From a bacterium (GTDB lineage Bacteria; Pseudomonadota; Gammaproteobacteria; Burkholderiales; Thiobacillaceae): a DNA stretch of 64,000 bases. Below the pieces are notes generated by a model. It was given only the letters and a program-made list of their open reading frames with translations. It was not told where the DNA came from and did no database searches. This document shows positions 39,871 to 49,625 of this stretch, piece by piece. The position numbers and the translations under genes are program-made. The stretch covers positions 62,001-126,000 of the forward strand of contig WOUQ01000002.1 of the NCBI GenBank assembly GCA_009772925.1, in the 5' to 3' direction. The number at the start of each line of letters is the position of its first letter. Position 1 is the first letter of the stretch.

Positions 39871-40035
39871 GCCACCGGATATTGTATAGCCTCGCTTCAG
39901 GGGAAAAATACGCAACATGCGAGGGCTAGCCGCGGGGGAGCCTGTCTCCGACCTGTCATCTGATACCGACAGGGCGCCTCCGGCACACCTAGCGTGCGCC
40001 GGCACTCGGGAGTTGATGCCTGTTAAAGCAGCGGC

Positions 40036-40350
40036 TTATTTGGCAAAGGCACAGAAGACGTCGCGCATCATGCCTATGAGTTGCAGGGTACGGGTGTCAC
40101 CCACGCGGTAATAGACACGGTTCGCGTCCTTGCGCGTGCGCAGTACTCCCTTGTCGCGCAGGATGGCGAGGTGCTGCGAGATGTTGCTCTGGGAGGTGCC
40201 GACATTCTCGACGATGTCCTGCACGCTCACCTCCTTGTCCCCGAGCACGCAGAGTATCTTCAGCCGCAGGGGGTGCGACATGGCCTTGAGGGCCCGTGAC
40301 GCCTGCTCGATGTGTTCGTCCTTGTCGATGAGTTCAATGGACTCGGTCAT
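40036..40350 (-). CDS. ArsR-family repressor, YgaV/BigR/SqrR-like (candidate persulfide sensor)
   Basis: ALKAMSHPLRLKILCVLGDKEVSVQDIVENVGTSQSNISQHLAILRDKGVLRTRKDANRVYYRV...MMRDVFCAFAK; only two Cys (34 and 100); no ELCVCDL metal motif. Confidence 0.9.
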   Translation of the reverse strand: MTESIELIDKDEHIEQASRALKAMSHPLRLKILCVLGDKEVSVQDIVENVGTSQSNISQHLAILRDKGVLRTRKDANRVYYRVGDTRTLQLIGMMRDVFCAFAK

Positions 40351-40439
40351 GCTGTCTCCGTACTGCCAGATAATGTTGTGCCAGTGGCCGGCGGCCGGGC
40401 TCCTAGCGCCACGATCCGCTCGTGCCAGTATACCCCTCC

Positions 40440-40455
40440 AGTATTCAAATATACT
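40440..40455. promoter_or_regulatory. Inverted repeat between arsR-family gene and gpmI
   Basis: AGTAT-tcaaat-ATACT, perfect 5-bp arms, 6-bp spacer. Confidence 0.4.
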
Positions 40456-40502
40456 AAAATACCGAGCGAAATTTACGTCCTGAATAAAGATAAAATAGAC
40501 CG

Positions 40503-42065
40503 ATGCCGAATCATCCCGCCGTCAAGCCCGTTCTGCTCCTCATTCTGGACGGCTTCGGCTGCCGCGAACCCGACCACCACAACGCCATCGCCCTGGCCCG
40601 CAAGCCGAACTGGGACCGGTTGTGGAACACCTATCCGCATACCCTGATCCAGGCCTCGGAAGCGGCGGTCGGCCTGCCCGCCGGACAAATGGGCAACTCC
40701 GAGGTGGGACACCTCAACATCGGCGCGGGTCGCGTGGTGTACCAGGAATTCACGCGCATCGACCGCGCCATCCAGGAAGGTCATTTCGCCGGCAACATGA
40801 CGCTGCTGGACGTCATCGATCAGGTCAAGCGGCGCGACTCCACCCTGCACCTCTTCGGCCTGTTGTCCGACGGCGGCGTGCACAGCCATGAGAACCACTT
40901 CCACGCCATGCTCGGCATGGCGGCGCAGGCCGGTCTGCGCAATGTGTACGTGCACGCCTTCCTGGACGGTCGGGATACGCCGCCGAAAAGCGCGGAAGCT
41001 TACCTGCGTTGTTTGCAGGACAAGGTCGACGGCCTCGGCGTGGGCCGCATCGCCTCCATCGTCGGCCGCTACTTCGCCATGGATCGGGACCGCCGCTGGC
41101 CGCGGGTCAAGCTCGCCTATGATCTGTTGACCCTGGGCCACGCCGAATTCAGCGCGCCTTCCGCCAATCTCGGCCTGGAAATGGCCTATGCCCGGGGCGA
41201 GACCGACGAATTCGTCAAACCCACCGTCATCACACCGGCCGGCGAGGCGCCTCCGCGCATGCGCGACGGCGACGCCGTGGTGTTCATGAACTTCCGTTCC
41301 GACCGCGCGCGCCAGTTGACGCGGGCCTTCACGGCGCCGGACTTCGCCGAGTTCGAGCGGGAATACGTGCCGCAACTCTGCCGCTACTGCACGCTCACCA
41401 GCTACAGCGAGGAATTCGACCTGCCGGTGGCCTTCCCGCCGGACCGGGTGCGCAACGGCTTCGGCGAATACATCGCCAACCTCGGCCTGCGCCAGTTGCG
41501 CATCGCCGAAACCGAGAAATACCCGCACGTCACCTATTTCTTCAACGGCGGCGAGGAAACCGTCTATACGGGCGAAGACCGCATCATGGTGAAGTCGCCG
41601 CCGGTCGCCACCTATGACCTGAAGCCGGAAATGAGCGCCTTCGAGGTCACCGACAAACTGGTCGAGGCCATACTCAGCCGTAAATACGACGCCATCATCT
41701 GCAACTTTGCCAATACCGACATGGTCGGCCACACCGGCATCCTGGAGGCCGCCATCCAGGCGGTGGAAGCGGTGGACGTCTGCATCGGCCGGGCGGTCGA
41801 GGCCATGCAGTCGACGGGCGGGGAAGTGCTGATCACCGCCGACCATGGCAATGCGGAAACCATGCTGGATCCGCTCACCAAGCAGCCCCACACGGCGCAC
41901 ACCACCAATCTGGTGCCCTTCGTCTACATCGGCCGCGCCGCCGACATGCAGGACAGCGGCGCCCTGGAAGACATCGCCCCCACCCTGCTGAGGATGATGG
42001 GCCTGCCACAGCCGCCGGAAATGAGCGGCCACCCACTCATCCACTTCAGGCATTCGCCGGACTGA
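40503..42065 (+). CDS. gpmI: 2,3-bisphosphoglycerate-independent phosphoglycerate mutase
   Basis: KPVLLLILDGFGCREPDHHNAIALARKPNWDRLWNTYPHTLIQASEAAVGLPAGQMGNSEVGHLNIGAGR. Confidence 0.97.
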   Translation: MPNHPAVKPVLLLILDGFGCREPDHHNAIALARKPNWDRLWNTYPHTLIQASEAAVGLPAGQMGNSEVGHLNIGAGRVVYQEFTRIDRAIQEGHFAGNMTLLDVIDQVKRRDSTLHLFGLLSDGGVHSHENHFHAMLGMAAQAGLRNVYVHAFLDGRDTPPKSAEAYLRCLQDKVDGLGVGRIASIVGRYFAMDRDRRWPRVKLAYDLLTLGHAEFSAPSANLGLEMAYARGETDEFVKPTVITPAGEAPPRMRDGDAVVFMNFRSDRARQLTRAFTAPDFAEFEREYVPQLCRYCTLTSYSEEFDLPVAFPPDRVRNGFGEYIANLGLRQLRIAETEKYPHVTYFFNGGEETVYTGEDRIMVKSPPVATYDLKPEMSAFEVTDKLVEAILSRKYDAIICNFANTDMVGHTGILEAAIQAVEAVDVCIGRAVEAMQSTGGEVLITADHGNAETMLDPLTKQPHTAHTTNLVPFVYIGRAADMQDSGALEDIAPTLLRMMGLPQPPEMSGHPLIHFRHSPD

Positions 42066-42082
42066 CCGGTCCGGCTGTCCCC

Positions 42083-43255
42083 GTGCGCGCGCTGCTGGTT
42101 TCTCTGATGGCCCTGTTCGCGTCGGCGGCGGCGGCCTCCCCGGACAGCGGCAAACAGCAGGAGCTGAAGGAACTGCGCGGCCGCATCCAGGCCCTGCAGG
42201 AAGAAATGGAGCAAGCCCGCGAGGACCGTTCCGAGGTATCCGACGCGCTCAAGAAATCAGAACGGCGCATCTCCGACGTAAACCGTGGCCTGCGTGATCT
42301 GGAACTGCGCAAACGCCGGCTTTCCCGCGATCTGCAGCAGCTCAACGAGGACACCCGCGTGACCCAGAGCGAGATCGCCGAGCAGCAGAAACGCCTCGCC
42401 GAACTCCTGCGCGAACGCTACATGCAAGGGGGCGGCGACGCCATGAAACTCTTGCTGAACGGCCAGAACCCGTCCGAGGTGGCGCGTAATCTCGAGTATT
42501 ACGGCTACATTGGCCGCGCCCGGGCGGATCTCATCCGCGCCCATCGCGAGTCCCTGGCCCGCTTGCGCGGCCTGCACGAGAAAACCCAGCAACAGAACGA
42601 TGACCTGACACGGGTGCAGCAGGACAAGGTGGCACAACGCAAGACCCTCGAGGCAGAGAAGGGCGAGCGCCAGCAGGTGCTCTACAAACTCTCCGAGCAG
42701 ATTCGCAAGCAGCGCAGGGAAATCGACACCCTGGCGCGCGACGAAAAACGCCTGGCCACCCTCATCGCCCGGCTGGCGAAAATCACGCCCGCCCGCCCAG
42801 CCGCCGCCACCAAGCCCGGCCAGAAGGTGGAACGCGTGGCGGATGCGAGTCTCGCCGGCCTGGATTTCGCGCGCCTGCGCGGCAAGCTGGCCTTGCCCGT
42901 GGCCGGCGAAATCCGGCACAAGTTCGGGCAGGGCCGCGAGGGCGGCGGCCCTGCCTGGAAAGGGCTGTTCATCCGCGCGCGCCAGGGCCAGGAGGTACGC
43001 GCCGTGGGCAGCGGCCAGGTCGCCTTCGCCGACTGGCTGCGCGGCTTCGGCAACCTGCTCATCGTCGATCATGGTGCCGGCTACCTCAGCCTATACAGTA
43101 ATAATGAAAGCTTGTATAAACAGCCGGGCGAGTCTGTGCGCGCGGGCGACGTGGTGGCCGCGGTGGGCGCCACGGGGGGTCAGGATGAACCCGGCCTCTA
43201 TTTCGAACTACGCCACCAGGGCAAACCTTTCGACCCTCTCACCTGGGTCCGTTGA
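42083..43255 (+). CDS. envC: Murein hydrolase activator EnvC (M23 family)
   Basis: Coiled-coil region then C-terminal LytM domain: KFGQGREGGGPAWKGLFIRARQGQEVRAVGSGQVAFADWLRGFGNLLIVDHGAGYLSLY; GTG start. Confidence 0.93.
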   Translation: MRALLVSLMALFASAAAASPDSGKQQELKELRGRIQALQEEMEQAREDRSEVSDALKKSERRISDVNRGLRDLELRKRRLSRDLQQLNEDTRVTQSEIAEQQKRLAELLRERYMQGGGDAMKLLLNGQNPSEVARNLEYYGYIGRARADLIRAHRESLARLRGLHEKTQQQNDDLTRVQQDKVAQRKTLEAEKGERQQVLYKLSEQIRKQRREIDTLARDEKRLATLIARLAKITPARPAAATKPGQKVERVADASLAGLDFARLRGKLALPVAGEIRHKFGQGREGGGPAWKGLFIRARQGQEVRAVGSGQVAFADWLRGFGNLLIVDHGAGYLSLYSNNESLYKQPGESVRAGDVVAAVGATGGQDEPGLYFELRHQGKPFDPLTWVR

Positions 43256-43287
43256 ACTCGGAGCGATCCGCGGCATCAAGAGGCAGT

Positions 43288-44688
43288 ATGACAAGCAAAT
43301 TCAAACAAATCAGTCTGGTCGCTGTCGGCATCCTGCTGGGCGCCGGGCTGACCCTGAACTATTCGGCGGTCGCCAACCGCGAACCGCAGCCGCTGCCCAT
43401 CGAGGATCTGCGCGCGTTCAGCGAGATCTTCGGCAAGATCAAGAGCGACTATGTCGAGACGGTGGAGGACAAGAAGCTCATCACCGAGGCCATCAACGGC
43501 ATGCTCTCGGGTCTGGACCCCCATTCCGCCTACCTGGACAGCGAAGCCTTCAAGGAACTCCAGGTCGGCACCCAGGGCGAGTTCGGCGGACTGGGCATCG
43601 AGGTGGGCATGGAGGACGGCTTCGTCAAGGTGGTGGCGCCGATCGACGACACTCCCGCCTTCAAGGCCGGCATCAAGAGCGGCGACCTCATCATCAAGCT
43701 CGACGACACGCCGGTGAAGGGCCTGACCCTGGGCGACGCGGTCAAGAAGATGCGCGGCAAGCCCGGCACCGACATCACGCTGACCGTGGTGCGCAAGGGC
43801 GAGGCCAAGCCCCTGACCATCACCCTGACGCGCGCCGTCATCAAGATCCGCAGCGTGCGGCACAAGCTGGTGGAAGCCGATTTCGGCTATGTGCGCATCT
43901 CCCAGTTCCAGGAGCATACCGGCGAGAATCTGGTCGGGGCGCTGAAGGACTTGCAGGAACAGAACAAGGGCGCCGCCCTCAAGGGTCTGGTGCTCGACCT
44001 GCGCAACGACCCGGGCGGCCTGCTGAATACCGCCGTGGGAGTGGCCGGCGCCTTCCTCAAGTCGGGTGAACTGGTGGTCTACACCGACGGCCGCACCGAG
44101 GACGCAAAAATGCGCCTCACCAACAACCGCGAGAACTACCTGCGCCCCACCGAGAGCGATTACCTCAAGAGCCTGCCGGCCTGGGTCAAGACCGTGCCCG
44201 TGGTCGTGCTGGTCAACGGCGGCTCCGCCTCCGCCTCGGAAATTGTCGCCGGCGCCCTGCAGGACCACCGGCGGGCCCTGGTGGTGGGCACGCAGACCTT
44301 CGGCAAGGGCTCCGTGCAGACCATCCTGCCGCTCAACAACGGCACCGCCATCAAGCTCACCACGGCGCGCTATTACACCCCGAACGGCCGCAGCATCCAG
44401 GCCAAGGGCATCGTTCCCGACATCGTCGTGGAAGAAGCCACCATCTCCCCCACCGACGGCGCCAAGCTGGAGGTGCGTGAGGCCGATCTGGACAAGCATC
44501 TGTCCAACGGCCAGGGCGACGACCCCGCGAGCAAGCCGGTGGATGGCAAGGCCGACAAGCCCGGTGCGAAGAAGGACGGCGGACCTCGGCTGGAACCGGG
44601 CGAGGTGGTGAGCAAGCACGACTACCAGTTCAACCAGGCCCTCATCCTGTTGAAGGGACTATCGTTGCTGAAATCGGGCAAGGACTAG
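43288..44688 (+). CDS. ctpA: S41 family C-terminal processing peptidase
   Basis: INGMLSGLDPHSAYLD; PDZ domain; RNDPGGLLNTAVGVA; NGGSASASEIVAGALQDHRRALVVGTQTFGKGSVQT. Confidence 0.95.
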   Translation: MTSKFKQISLVAVGILLGAGLTLNYSAVANREPQPLPIEDLRAFSEIFGKIKSDYVETVEDKKLITEAINGMLSGLDPHSAYLDSEAFKELQVGTQGEFGGLGIEVGMEDGFVKVVAPIDDTPAFKAGIKSGDLIIKLDDTPVKGLTLGDAVKKMRGKPGTDITLTVVRKGEAKPLTITLTRAVIKIRSVRHKLVEADFGYVRISQFQEHTGENLVGALKDLQEQNKGAALKGLVLDLRNDPGGLLNTAVGVAGAFLKSGELVVYTDGRTEDAKMRLTNNRENYLRPTESDYLKSLPAWVKTVPVVVLVNGGSASASEIVAGALQDHRRALVVGTQTFGKGSVQTILPLNNGTAIKLTTARYYTPNGRSIQAKGIVPDIVVEEATISPTDGAKLEVREADLDKHLSNGQGDDPASKPVDGKADKPGAKKDGGPRLEPGEVVSKHDYQFNQALILLKGLSLLKSGKD

Positions 44689-44699
44689 AAAGGGATGGC

Positions 44700-45095
44700 A
44701 TGACGTCTCCCTGCGACATCCAGAAGCGCCGCGAGATCGTCTTCCATCCCACGCCACCCGGCCAGGTGGACCGCGCCCTGGCCCTGCTAAGCGGACTGCC
44801 CGGGCTCGCCGCCCACCCCACCGGCCCGCGCACGCTGCTGCTCGAATATTGCGTGGCCGAGTACACCCTGCAGGACATCGAGACCGCTCTTTCCGACCAG
44901 GGCTTCCATCTGGAATCCACCCTGCTCATCCGCATCCGGCGTTCCCTGGCTTACTACAGCGAGCGGGTGCAGCGCGAAAACATGGTGAAGCCCGAGCATC
45001 GCACGAAGAATTACCAAGCCCACATGGAGGCCTGGAACAAGCATCCGCACGGCGATCACGACGAAACCCCCGCCGAATGGCGGCAATACAAGTAG
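44700..45095 (+). CDS. Conserved hypothetical protein
   Basis: ORF with ATG immediately after ctpA; QKRREIVFHPTPPGQVDRALALLSGLPGL. Confidence 0.75.
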   Translation: MTSPCDIQKRREIVFHPTPPGQVDRALALLSGLPGLAAHPTGPRTLLLEYCVAEYTLQDIETALSDQGFHLESTLLIRIRRSLAYYSERVQRENMVKPEHRTKNYQAHMEAWNKHPHGDHDETPAEWRQYK

Positions 45096-45109
45096 GCGGT
45101 CAATCCGGG

Positions 45110-45700
45110 TCAGGCGGCCGCGCCCAGCCCCTGCCGCAACAGCGCCCATTGGCTGTCCCAGCGCTGCATCGGCGGTTGCCGGAAACCGCTTTTCACGAAC
45201 AGCTGCCAGCGCCCCAGCACCCAGCACAGCAGCAGATTCGCGGCCGCCGCCGGCTCCAGCCCGGAGGCGACTTCGCCCTGGCTGGCGGCGATGCGCAGCG
45301 ATTGCTTGAGACTGGCTTCCACCCGCTCCAGCAACTGGTTGACGCGCGCCTGCAGGCGTTCGTGCTCGTTCACCAACGCCTCGCCGATGAGCACGCGCGT
45401 CATGCCGCGGTTCTTCTCCGCGAAGCCGAGTAGCAGCTGGAGCATGGCCTGCGCCTGCAGGAGGCCGCGCGGCTCCTCGGCGAGGATGCGGTTGATGAGG
45501 CCGAACAGAGTCTGTTCGATGAACTCGATGAGGCCCTCGTACATCTGCGCCTTGCTGGCGAAGTGGCGGTAGAGCGCCGCTTCCGAGACCTCGACGCGGG
45601 CGGCGAGGGCCGCCGTGGTGATCTTTTCCGCCTGGGGCGTCTCCAGCATGCCCGCCAGGGTTTGCAGGATCTGGATCTTGCGTTCGCCGGGTTTGCGCAT
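45110..45700 (-). CDS. slmA: Nucleoid occlusion factor SlmA (TetR family)
   Basis: RKIQILQTLAGMLETPQAEKITTAALAARVEVSEAALYRHFASKAQMYEGLIEFIEQTLFGLINRI. Confidence 0.93.
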   Translation of the reverse strand: MRKPGERKIQILQTLAGMLETPQAEKITTAALAARVEVSEAALYRHFASKAQMYEGLIEFIEQTLFGLINRILAEEPRGLLQAQAMLQLLLGFAEKNRGMTRVLIGEALVNEHERLQARVNQLLERVEASLKQSLRIAASQGEVASGLEPAAAANLLLCWVLGRWQLFVKSGFRQPPMQRWDSQWALLRQGLGAAA

Positions 45701-45707
45701 GGGAAGT

Positions 45708-46061
45708 TCAGGATTCGACCGCGCAAGCGGTAATCACGGGCGCATCGGCGAGGAAGCACTCGGTACGACGCGGACCGTCGAGAAACATCTCCACGTCGAA
45801 TTCGTCGACAACCTGGGCAAGCCGCCGCTCGAAGGTCGCGGCGTCGGTGACGCCCACGTAGACCTCCATCCACAGGCGCGGCTCGTCCGCCTTCCTGTTG
45901 AGGACGCCGGTAACGCCGGAGCGACAGGCCAAGCGCGCCATCATGCCGCGCACGGCGGTTTCCGTGTCCCGGTCGGCGCTGGCGACCCGGTACCAGACGT
46001 AATAGTCGCGGCGCTCAGGCAACGGGATAAGGCAGGGGTGCGAAGCTGAGGCGGGCGCCAT
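45708..46061 (-). CDS. DUF4936-like small protein
   Basis: RRDYYVWYRVASADRDTETAVRGMMARLACRSGVTGVLNRKADEPRLWMEVYVGV; exact start uncertain (overlaps ygfZ). Confidence 0.75.
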   Translation of the reverse strand: MAPASASHPCLIPLPERRDYYVWYRVASADRDTETAVRGMMARLACRSGVTGVLNRKADEPRLWMEVYVGVTDAATFERRLAQVVDEFDVEMFLDGPRRTECFLADAPVITACAVES

Positions 46062-47040
46062 CCCGGCTCTTCAGGCGGATATCGCCGGCTTCCACGCTGG
46101 GGCTCAGGGCCACCGCCAGCACATCCCAGCCACCGCCGGGGGCGGGGGCGGCGTTGGCGATGAGGCCGGCGGCCTGGTCGGCGGGCTCGGGCGCGAACAG
46201 TTCGTCGCCGGGCCGCGCCTCGGCATCCACATGGGCCAGATACAGGCGGCGCTTGACCTTGCCCAGGTACTGGCTGCGGGCGACGATTTCCTGGCCGGGG
46301 TAGCAGCCCTTGTTGAAGCTGATGCCGCCGAGGATTTCCATGTTGGCCATCTGTGGCACGAAGTGGTCCTGGGTGGGCGGCAACACCACCGGCACACCGG
46401 CCCGCACCATCAGCCAGTCCCATGCCGGGGCGCCCACCGGCCGGGCGCGGGCGGCGAGTTGCTCCCAGACGGCGGCGGCCCGATCCGGGGCGACAAACAG
46501 GTCATAACGCGCATCGCCCAGGCACAGCGCGAAAGCGGCTGCGGACTGGGTCATGCTCATGATGCCGACGGGCGCGTCACGGCCGAGGACCTCCGCCACC
46601 CGTGCCGCGGCCGCGGGACCGTTCACCCCCAGCCGCACCCATTCCGCACCCGCATCGCGCGCCTTGACCTGGCTGCGCAGGATGAACATGGACAGGCGTT
46701 TCTGGATGCCCTCGCGCAGGGATTCGGGCAGCATCACCAGCAGTTCGCCGGCCCGCCGCATGACCAGGAAATTGGCCAGCATGCGGCCTTTCGCGGAAAG
46801 GTAGCCGGCGAATATCGCCTTGCCGTCGGACAGGGCGCGCAGGTCGTTGGTGATCTGGCCGTGCAGGAAGGTCTCGGCGTCCTCGCCGGAAAAACCGATC
46901 AAGCCGAAATGGGACAGATCGGCCAGCACATCACCGCTGGCAGCGGCGGCGAGTTCAGCCTTGGGATCGCCGAAGTCGGCAACCCCGCCGTGTTCGAAAC
47001 GGGCGCCCCGGGAGGCGAGGAAGTCGGTCCAGGCAGTCAT
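46015..47040 (-). CDS. ygfZ: tRNA-modifying / folate-binding protein YgfZ
   Basis: LIGFSGEDAETFLHGQITNDLRAL; NKGCYPGQEIVARSQYLGKVKRRLY. Confidence 0.93.
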   Translation of the reverse strand: MTAWTDFLASRGARFEHGGVADFGDPKAELAAAASGDVLADLSHFGLIGFSGEDAETFLHGQITNDLRALSDGKAIFAGYLSAKGRMLANFLVMRRAGELLVMLPESLREGIQKRLSMFILRSQVKARDAGAEWVRLGVNGPAAAARVAEVLGRDAPVGIMSMTQSAAAFALCLGDARYDLFVAPDRAAAVWEQLAARARPVGAPAWDWLMVRAGVPVVLPPTQDHFVPQMANMEILGGISFNKGCYPGQEIVARSQYLGKVKRRLYLAHVDAEARPGDELFAPEPADQAAGLIANAAPAPGGGWDVLAVALSPSVEAGDIRLKSRDGARLSFAPLPYPVA

Positions 47041-47144
47041 GGTCAATCCAGGAAGATGGCAGCCGGAGGCAGATGGGGAAGCCTCCGGCGAAAACAAGTG
47101 GGCGCTAACTTAGCGGCCTGCGCGCCGTCTGGCAAGGTGAGTAT

Positions 47145-47372
47145 TCACTTTCGTTCCCGATCAGGCGGCAGGCAGCTTTCCCGGCAACCCAGGATGGAGA
47201 AATACCTGAGCCACAACCAGGCCAGCATTGGGAAAGCGAGTACCCCCAGCCAGTCCCAAAACGCCATGGCTTCGCCCCGCAGCCAGGTGGCAACGCTCCC
47301 TATGGCGGGAAACAAAGCCAGCAGGAGGAGAAACAGCAGGACCGGTTTCCAGCGTCGGTCCGGGGCCATCAC
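47145..47372 (-). CDS. Small hypothetical membrane protein
   Basis: Two TM helices; stop/start overlap with the corC-like gene. Confidence 0.6.
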   Translation of the reverse strand: MMAPDRRWKPVLLFLLLLALFPAIGSVATWLRGEAMAFWDWLGVLAFPMLAWLWLRYFSILGCRESCLPPDRERK

Positions 47373-48208
47373 AACAGGCTGGCCTGTGGCAGACGGCTCA
47401 CGCTCAGGGTGTGCAGGCGCCGGCTGTCGGCGCGCAACACCAGGAAGCGGAAGTCGCCAATCTCCACGCTTTCGCCGCGCTTGGGCAGGCGCCCGAAGGC
47501 GTTGGCGACCAAGCCGCCGACGGTGTCGAACTCGTCATCGGCGAAGCTCGCGCCCAGGGTCTGGTTGAAATCAGCGATCTCCGTCTGCGCCTTGACGCGG
47601 AACACCGCATCGGCCTCGGCCAGAATGTTGTCCTCGGCCTCGTCGTAGTCGTACTCGTCCTCGATGTCGCCGACGATCTGTTCGAGCACGTCCTCGATGG
47701 TGACCAGGCCGGCGACGCCGCCGTATTCGTCGACGACGATGGCGATGTGGTTGCGCGAGGCGCGGAAATCGCGCAACAGCACGTTCAGCCGCTTGGATTC
47801 GGGAATGAACACCGCCGGCCGCAACTGCTCGCGCAGGTTGACCTCCTCGCCGTTACAGAGCCGCAGCAGATCCTTGGCCAGCAGGATGCCGACCACGTGG
47901 TCGCGCTCACCGTCCACGGCGGGAAAGCGCGAGTGGGCGGTTTCGATGACGTAGGGCAGCAACTTCTCGGGCGGATCGTTGATGTCGACCACGTCCATCT
48001 GGGCGCGGGGAATCATGATTTCGCGCGCCTGCATCTCGGACACCTGCATGACCCCCTCGATCATGGACAGGGCGTCGGCATCCAGAAGGTTGTTGGCGTA
48101 GGCGGCGTGGAGGAGTTCGAGCAACTCCTCGCGGTTGTCGGGCTCGCGGGAGAGCCAGGAGGTGAGACGTTCGATGAGACTCGGTCGCGGACTACTGTCG
48201 TCGTTCAT
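47369..48208 (-). CDS. corC: CorC/HlyC family CBS-domain transporter-associated protein
   Basis: MIPRAQMDVVDINDPPEKLLPYVIETAHSRFPAVDGERDHVVGILLAKDLLR; IVVDEYGGVAGLVTIEDVLEQIVGDIEDEYD. Confidence 0.95.
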   Translation of the reverse strand: MNDDSSPRPSLIERLTSWLSREPDNREELLELLHAAYANNLLDADALSMIEGVMQVSEMQAREIMIPRAQMDVVDINDPPEKLLPYVIETAHSRFPAVDGERDHVVGILLAKDLLRLCNGEEVNLREQLRPAVFIPESKRLNVLLRDFRASRNHIAIVVDEYGGVAGLVTIEDVLEQIVGDIEDEYDYDEAEDNILAEADAVFRVKAQTEIADFNQTLGASFADDEFDTVGGLVANAFGRLPKRGESVEIGDFRFLVLRADSRRLHTLSVSRLPQASLL

Positions 48209-48211
48209 AAG

Positions 48212-48664
48212 TTATTGATAAGGGTCGGGAAATCCCAACGCCCGCATGATAAAGCTTTCCACGGCTTCCATGGCGATCGCGTCCGCCTTGCCGGTCTCGT
48301 GGTCATAGCCCTGGAGATGCAACATGCCATGGATCGTAAGGTGGGCGTAATGGGCGGCGAGGGGCTTGCCCTGTGCGGCCGCCTCCTGCTCCACCACCGG
48401 CGCGCACAGCACGATGTCGCCGCTCCGCGCGCCGCTGTCCGGATCGGGGCCGTAATCGAAGGTGAGCACGTTGGTGGCGTAGTCCTTGCCCCGGTAGTCG
48501 CGGTTCAGGGCCCTACCCTCCTGTGCATCGACGATGCGCAGGGCGGCGGCCACCTCACCCCGCAGGCTGGCCTTCGCCCAGCGGCGGAAGTCGGCGCGGG
48601 TGGGCAGCCCCTCCCTGCCGCAGACGTACTGCACGCTGAGGTCCAACCCCGCCGCACGCTTCAC
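48212..48664 (-). CDS. ybeY: rRNA maturation RNase YbeY
   Basis: [47 protein letters not shown]. Confidence 0.95.
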   Translation of the reverse strand: MKRAAGLDLSVQYVCGREGLPTRADFRRWAKASLRGEVAAALRIVDAQEGRALNRDYRGKDYATNVLTFDYGPDPDSGARSGDIVLCAPVVEQEAAAQGKPLAAHYAHLTIHGMLHLQGYDHETGKADAIAMEAVESFIMRALGFPDPYQ

Positions 48665-48667
48665 GCC

Positions 48668-49624
48668 TCAGCCCTCACGCTTTGAATAGGCGTCATAGGC
48701 ATCGATGATGCGGGCCACCAGCGGGTGGCGCACCACATCGTCGTTGCGGAATTCGGTGAAGGCAATGCCGCGCACTTCCTTCAGCACTTCTCTGGCCTCG
48801 ATGAGGCCGCTCTTCTGGTGGCGCTGCAGGTCGATCTGGGTGACGTCGCCGGTGACCACGGCGCGGGAGCCGAAGCCGATGCGGGTGAGGAACATCTTCA
48901 TCTGCTCCGGCGTGGTGTTCTGCGCCTCGTCGAGGATGATGAATGCGTGGTTCAACGTCCGGCCGCGCATGAAGGCGAGCGGCGCCACCTCGATCATCTG
49001 TCGCTCGAAGGCGCGGTTGGCCTTGTCGAAACCCATCAGGTCCCAGAGGGCGTCATAGAGGGGACGCAGGTAGGGGTCGACCTTCTGCACCAGGTCGCCG
49101 GGCAGGAAGCCCAGGCGCTCGCCGGCCTCCACCGCCGGGCGCACCAGGACGATGCGCTTGACCAGATCGCGTTCCAGGGCATCGACCGCCCCCGCCACGG
49201 CGAGATAGGTCTTGCCGGTGCCGGCCGGGCCGACGCCGAAGGTGATGTCGTATTCCTGGATCTGGCGGATGTAGGCGTTCTGCCGCGCGGTACGGCCGTG
49301 CAGGCCGGCGCGCCGGGTCATCAGCACCGGGATGTTGTCTTCTTCAGGAGAACCGCCCTGGCCCGGCGGCGGCTTGTGGGCGACCTCCACCAGGGCAAGC
49401 TGGACGTCGTCGATGTCCAGGGGCTTGCGTGCCCGCTGGTAGAAATCCTTGAGCAGGCGCGCGGCCTCGGCGGCCTTGTCGCCTTCCACCTGGAACACCT
49501 CGCCACGGCGGGCGATGCTGACGTTCAGCGCCGTCTCGATCTGGCGCAGGTTCTCGTCCAGCACGCCGCACAGGTTGGCCAGGCGGCTGTTGTCGGCATC
49601 GTGGAAGCTGACGGTTTCGCTCAT
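48668..49624 (-). CDS. phoH: PhoH family ATPase (YbeZ)
   Basis: [63 protein letters not shown]. Confidence 0.95.
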   Translation of the reverse strand: MSETVSFHDADNSRLANLCGVLDENLRQIETALNVSIARRGEVFQVEGDKAAEAARLLKDFYQRARKPLDIDDVQLALVEVAHKPPPGQGGSPEEDNIPVLMTRRAGLHGRTARQNAYIRQIQEYDITFGVGPAGTGKTYLAVAGAVDALERDLVKRIVLVRPAVEAGERLGFLPGDLVQKVDPYLRPLYDALWDLMGFDKANRAFERQMIEVAPLAFMRGRTLNHAFIILDEAQNTTPEQMKMFLTRIGFGSRAVVTGDVTQIDLQRHQKSGLIEAREVLKEVRGIAFTEFRNDDVVRHPLVARIIDAYDAYSKREG

Positions 49625-49625
49625 C

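Noticed and set aside
39980-40002. Terminator downstream of the ArsR-family gene
   Set aside because: ccggcacac-N5-gtgcgccgg hairpin exists but has no T tract on the minus strand; termination not supported.
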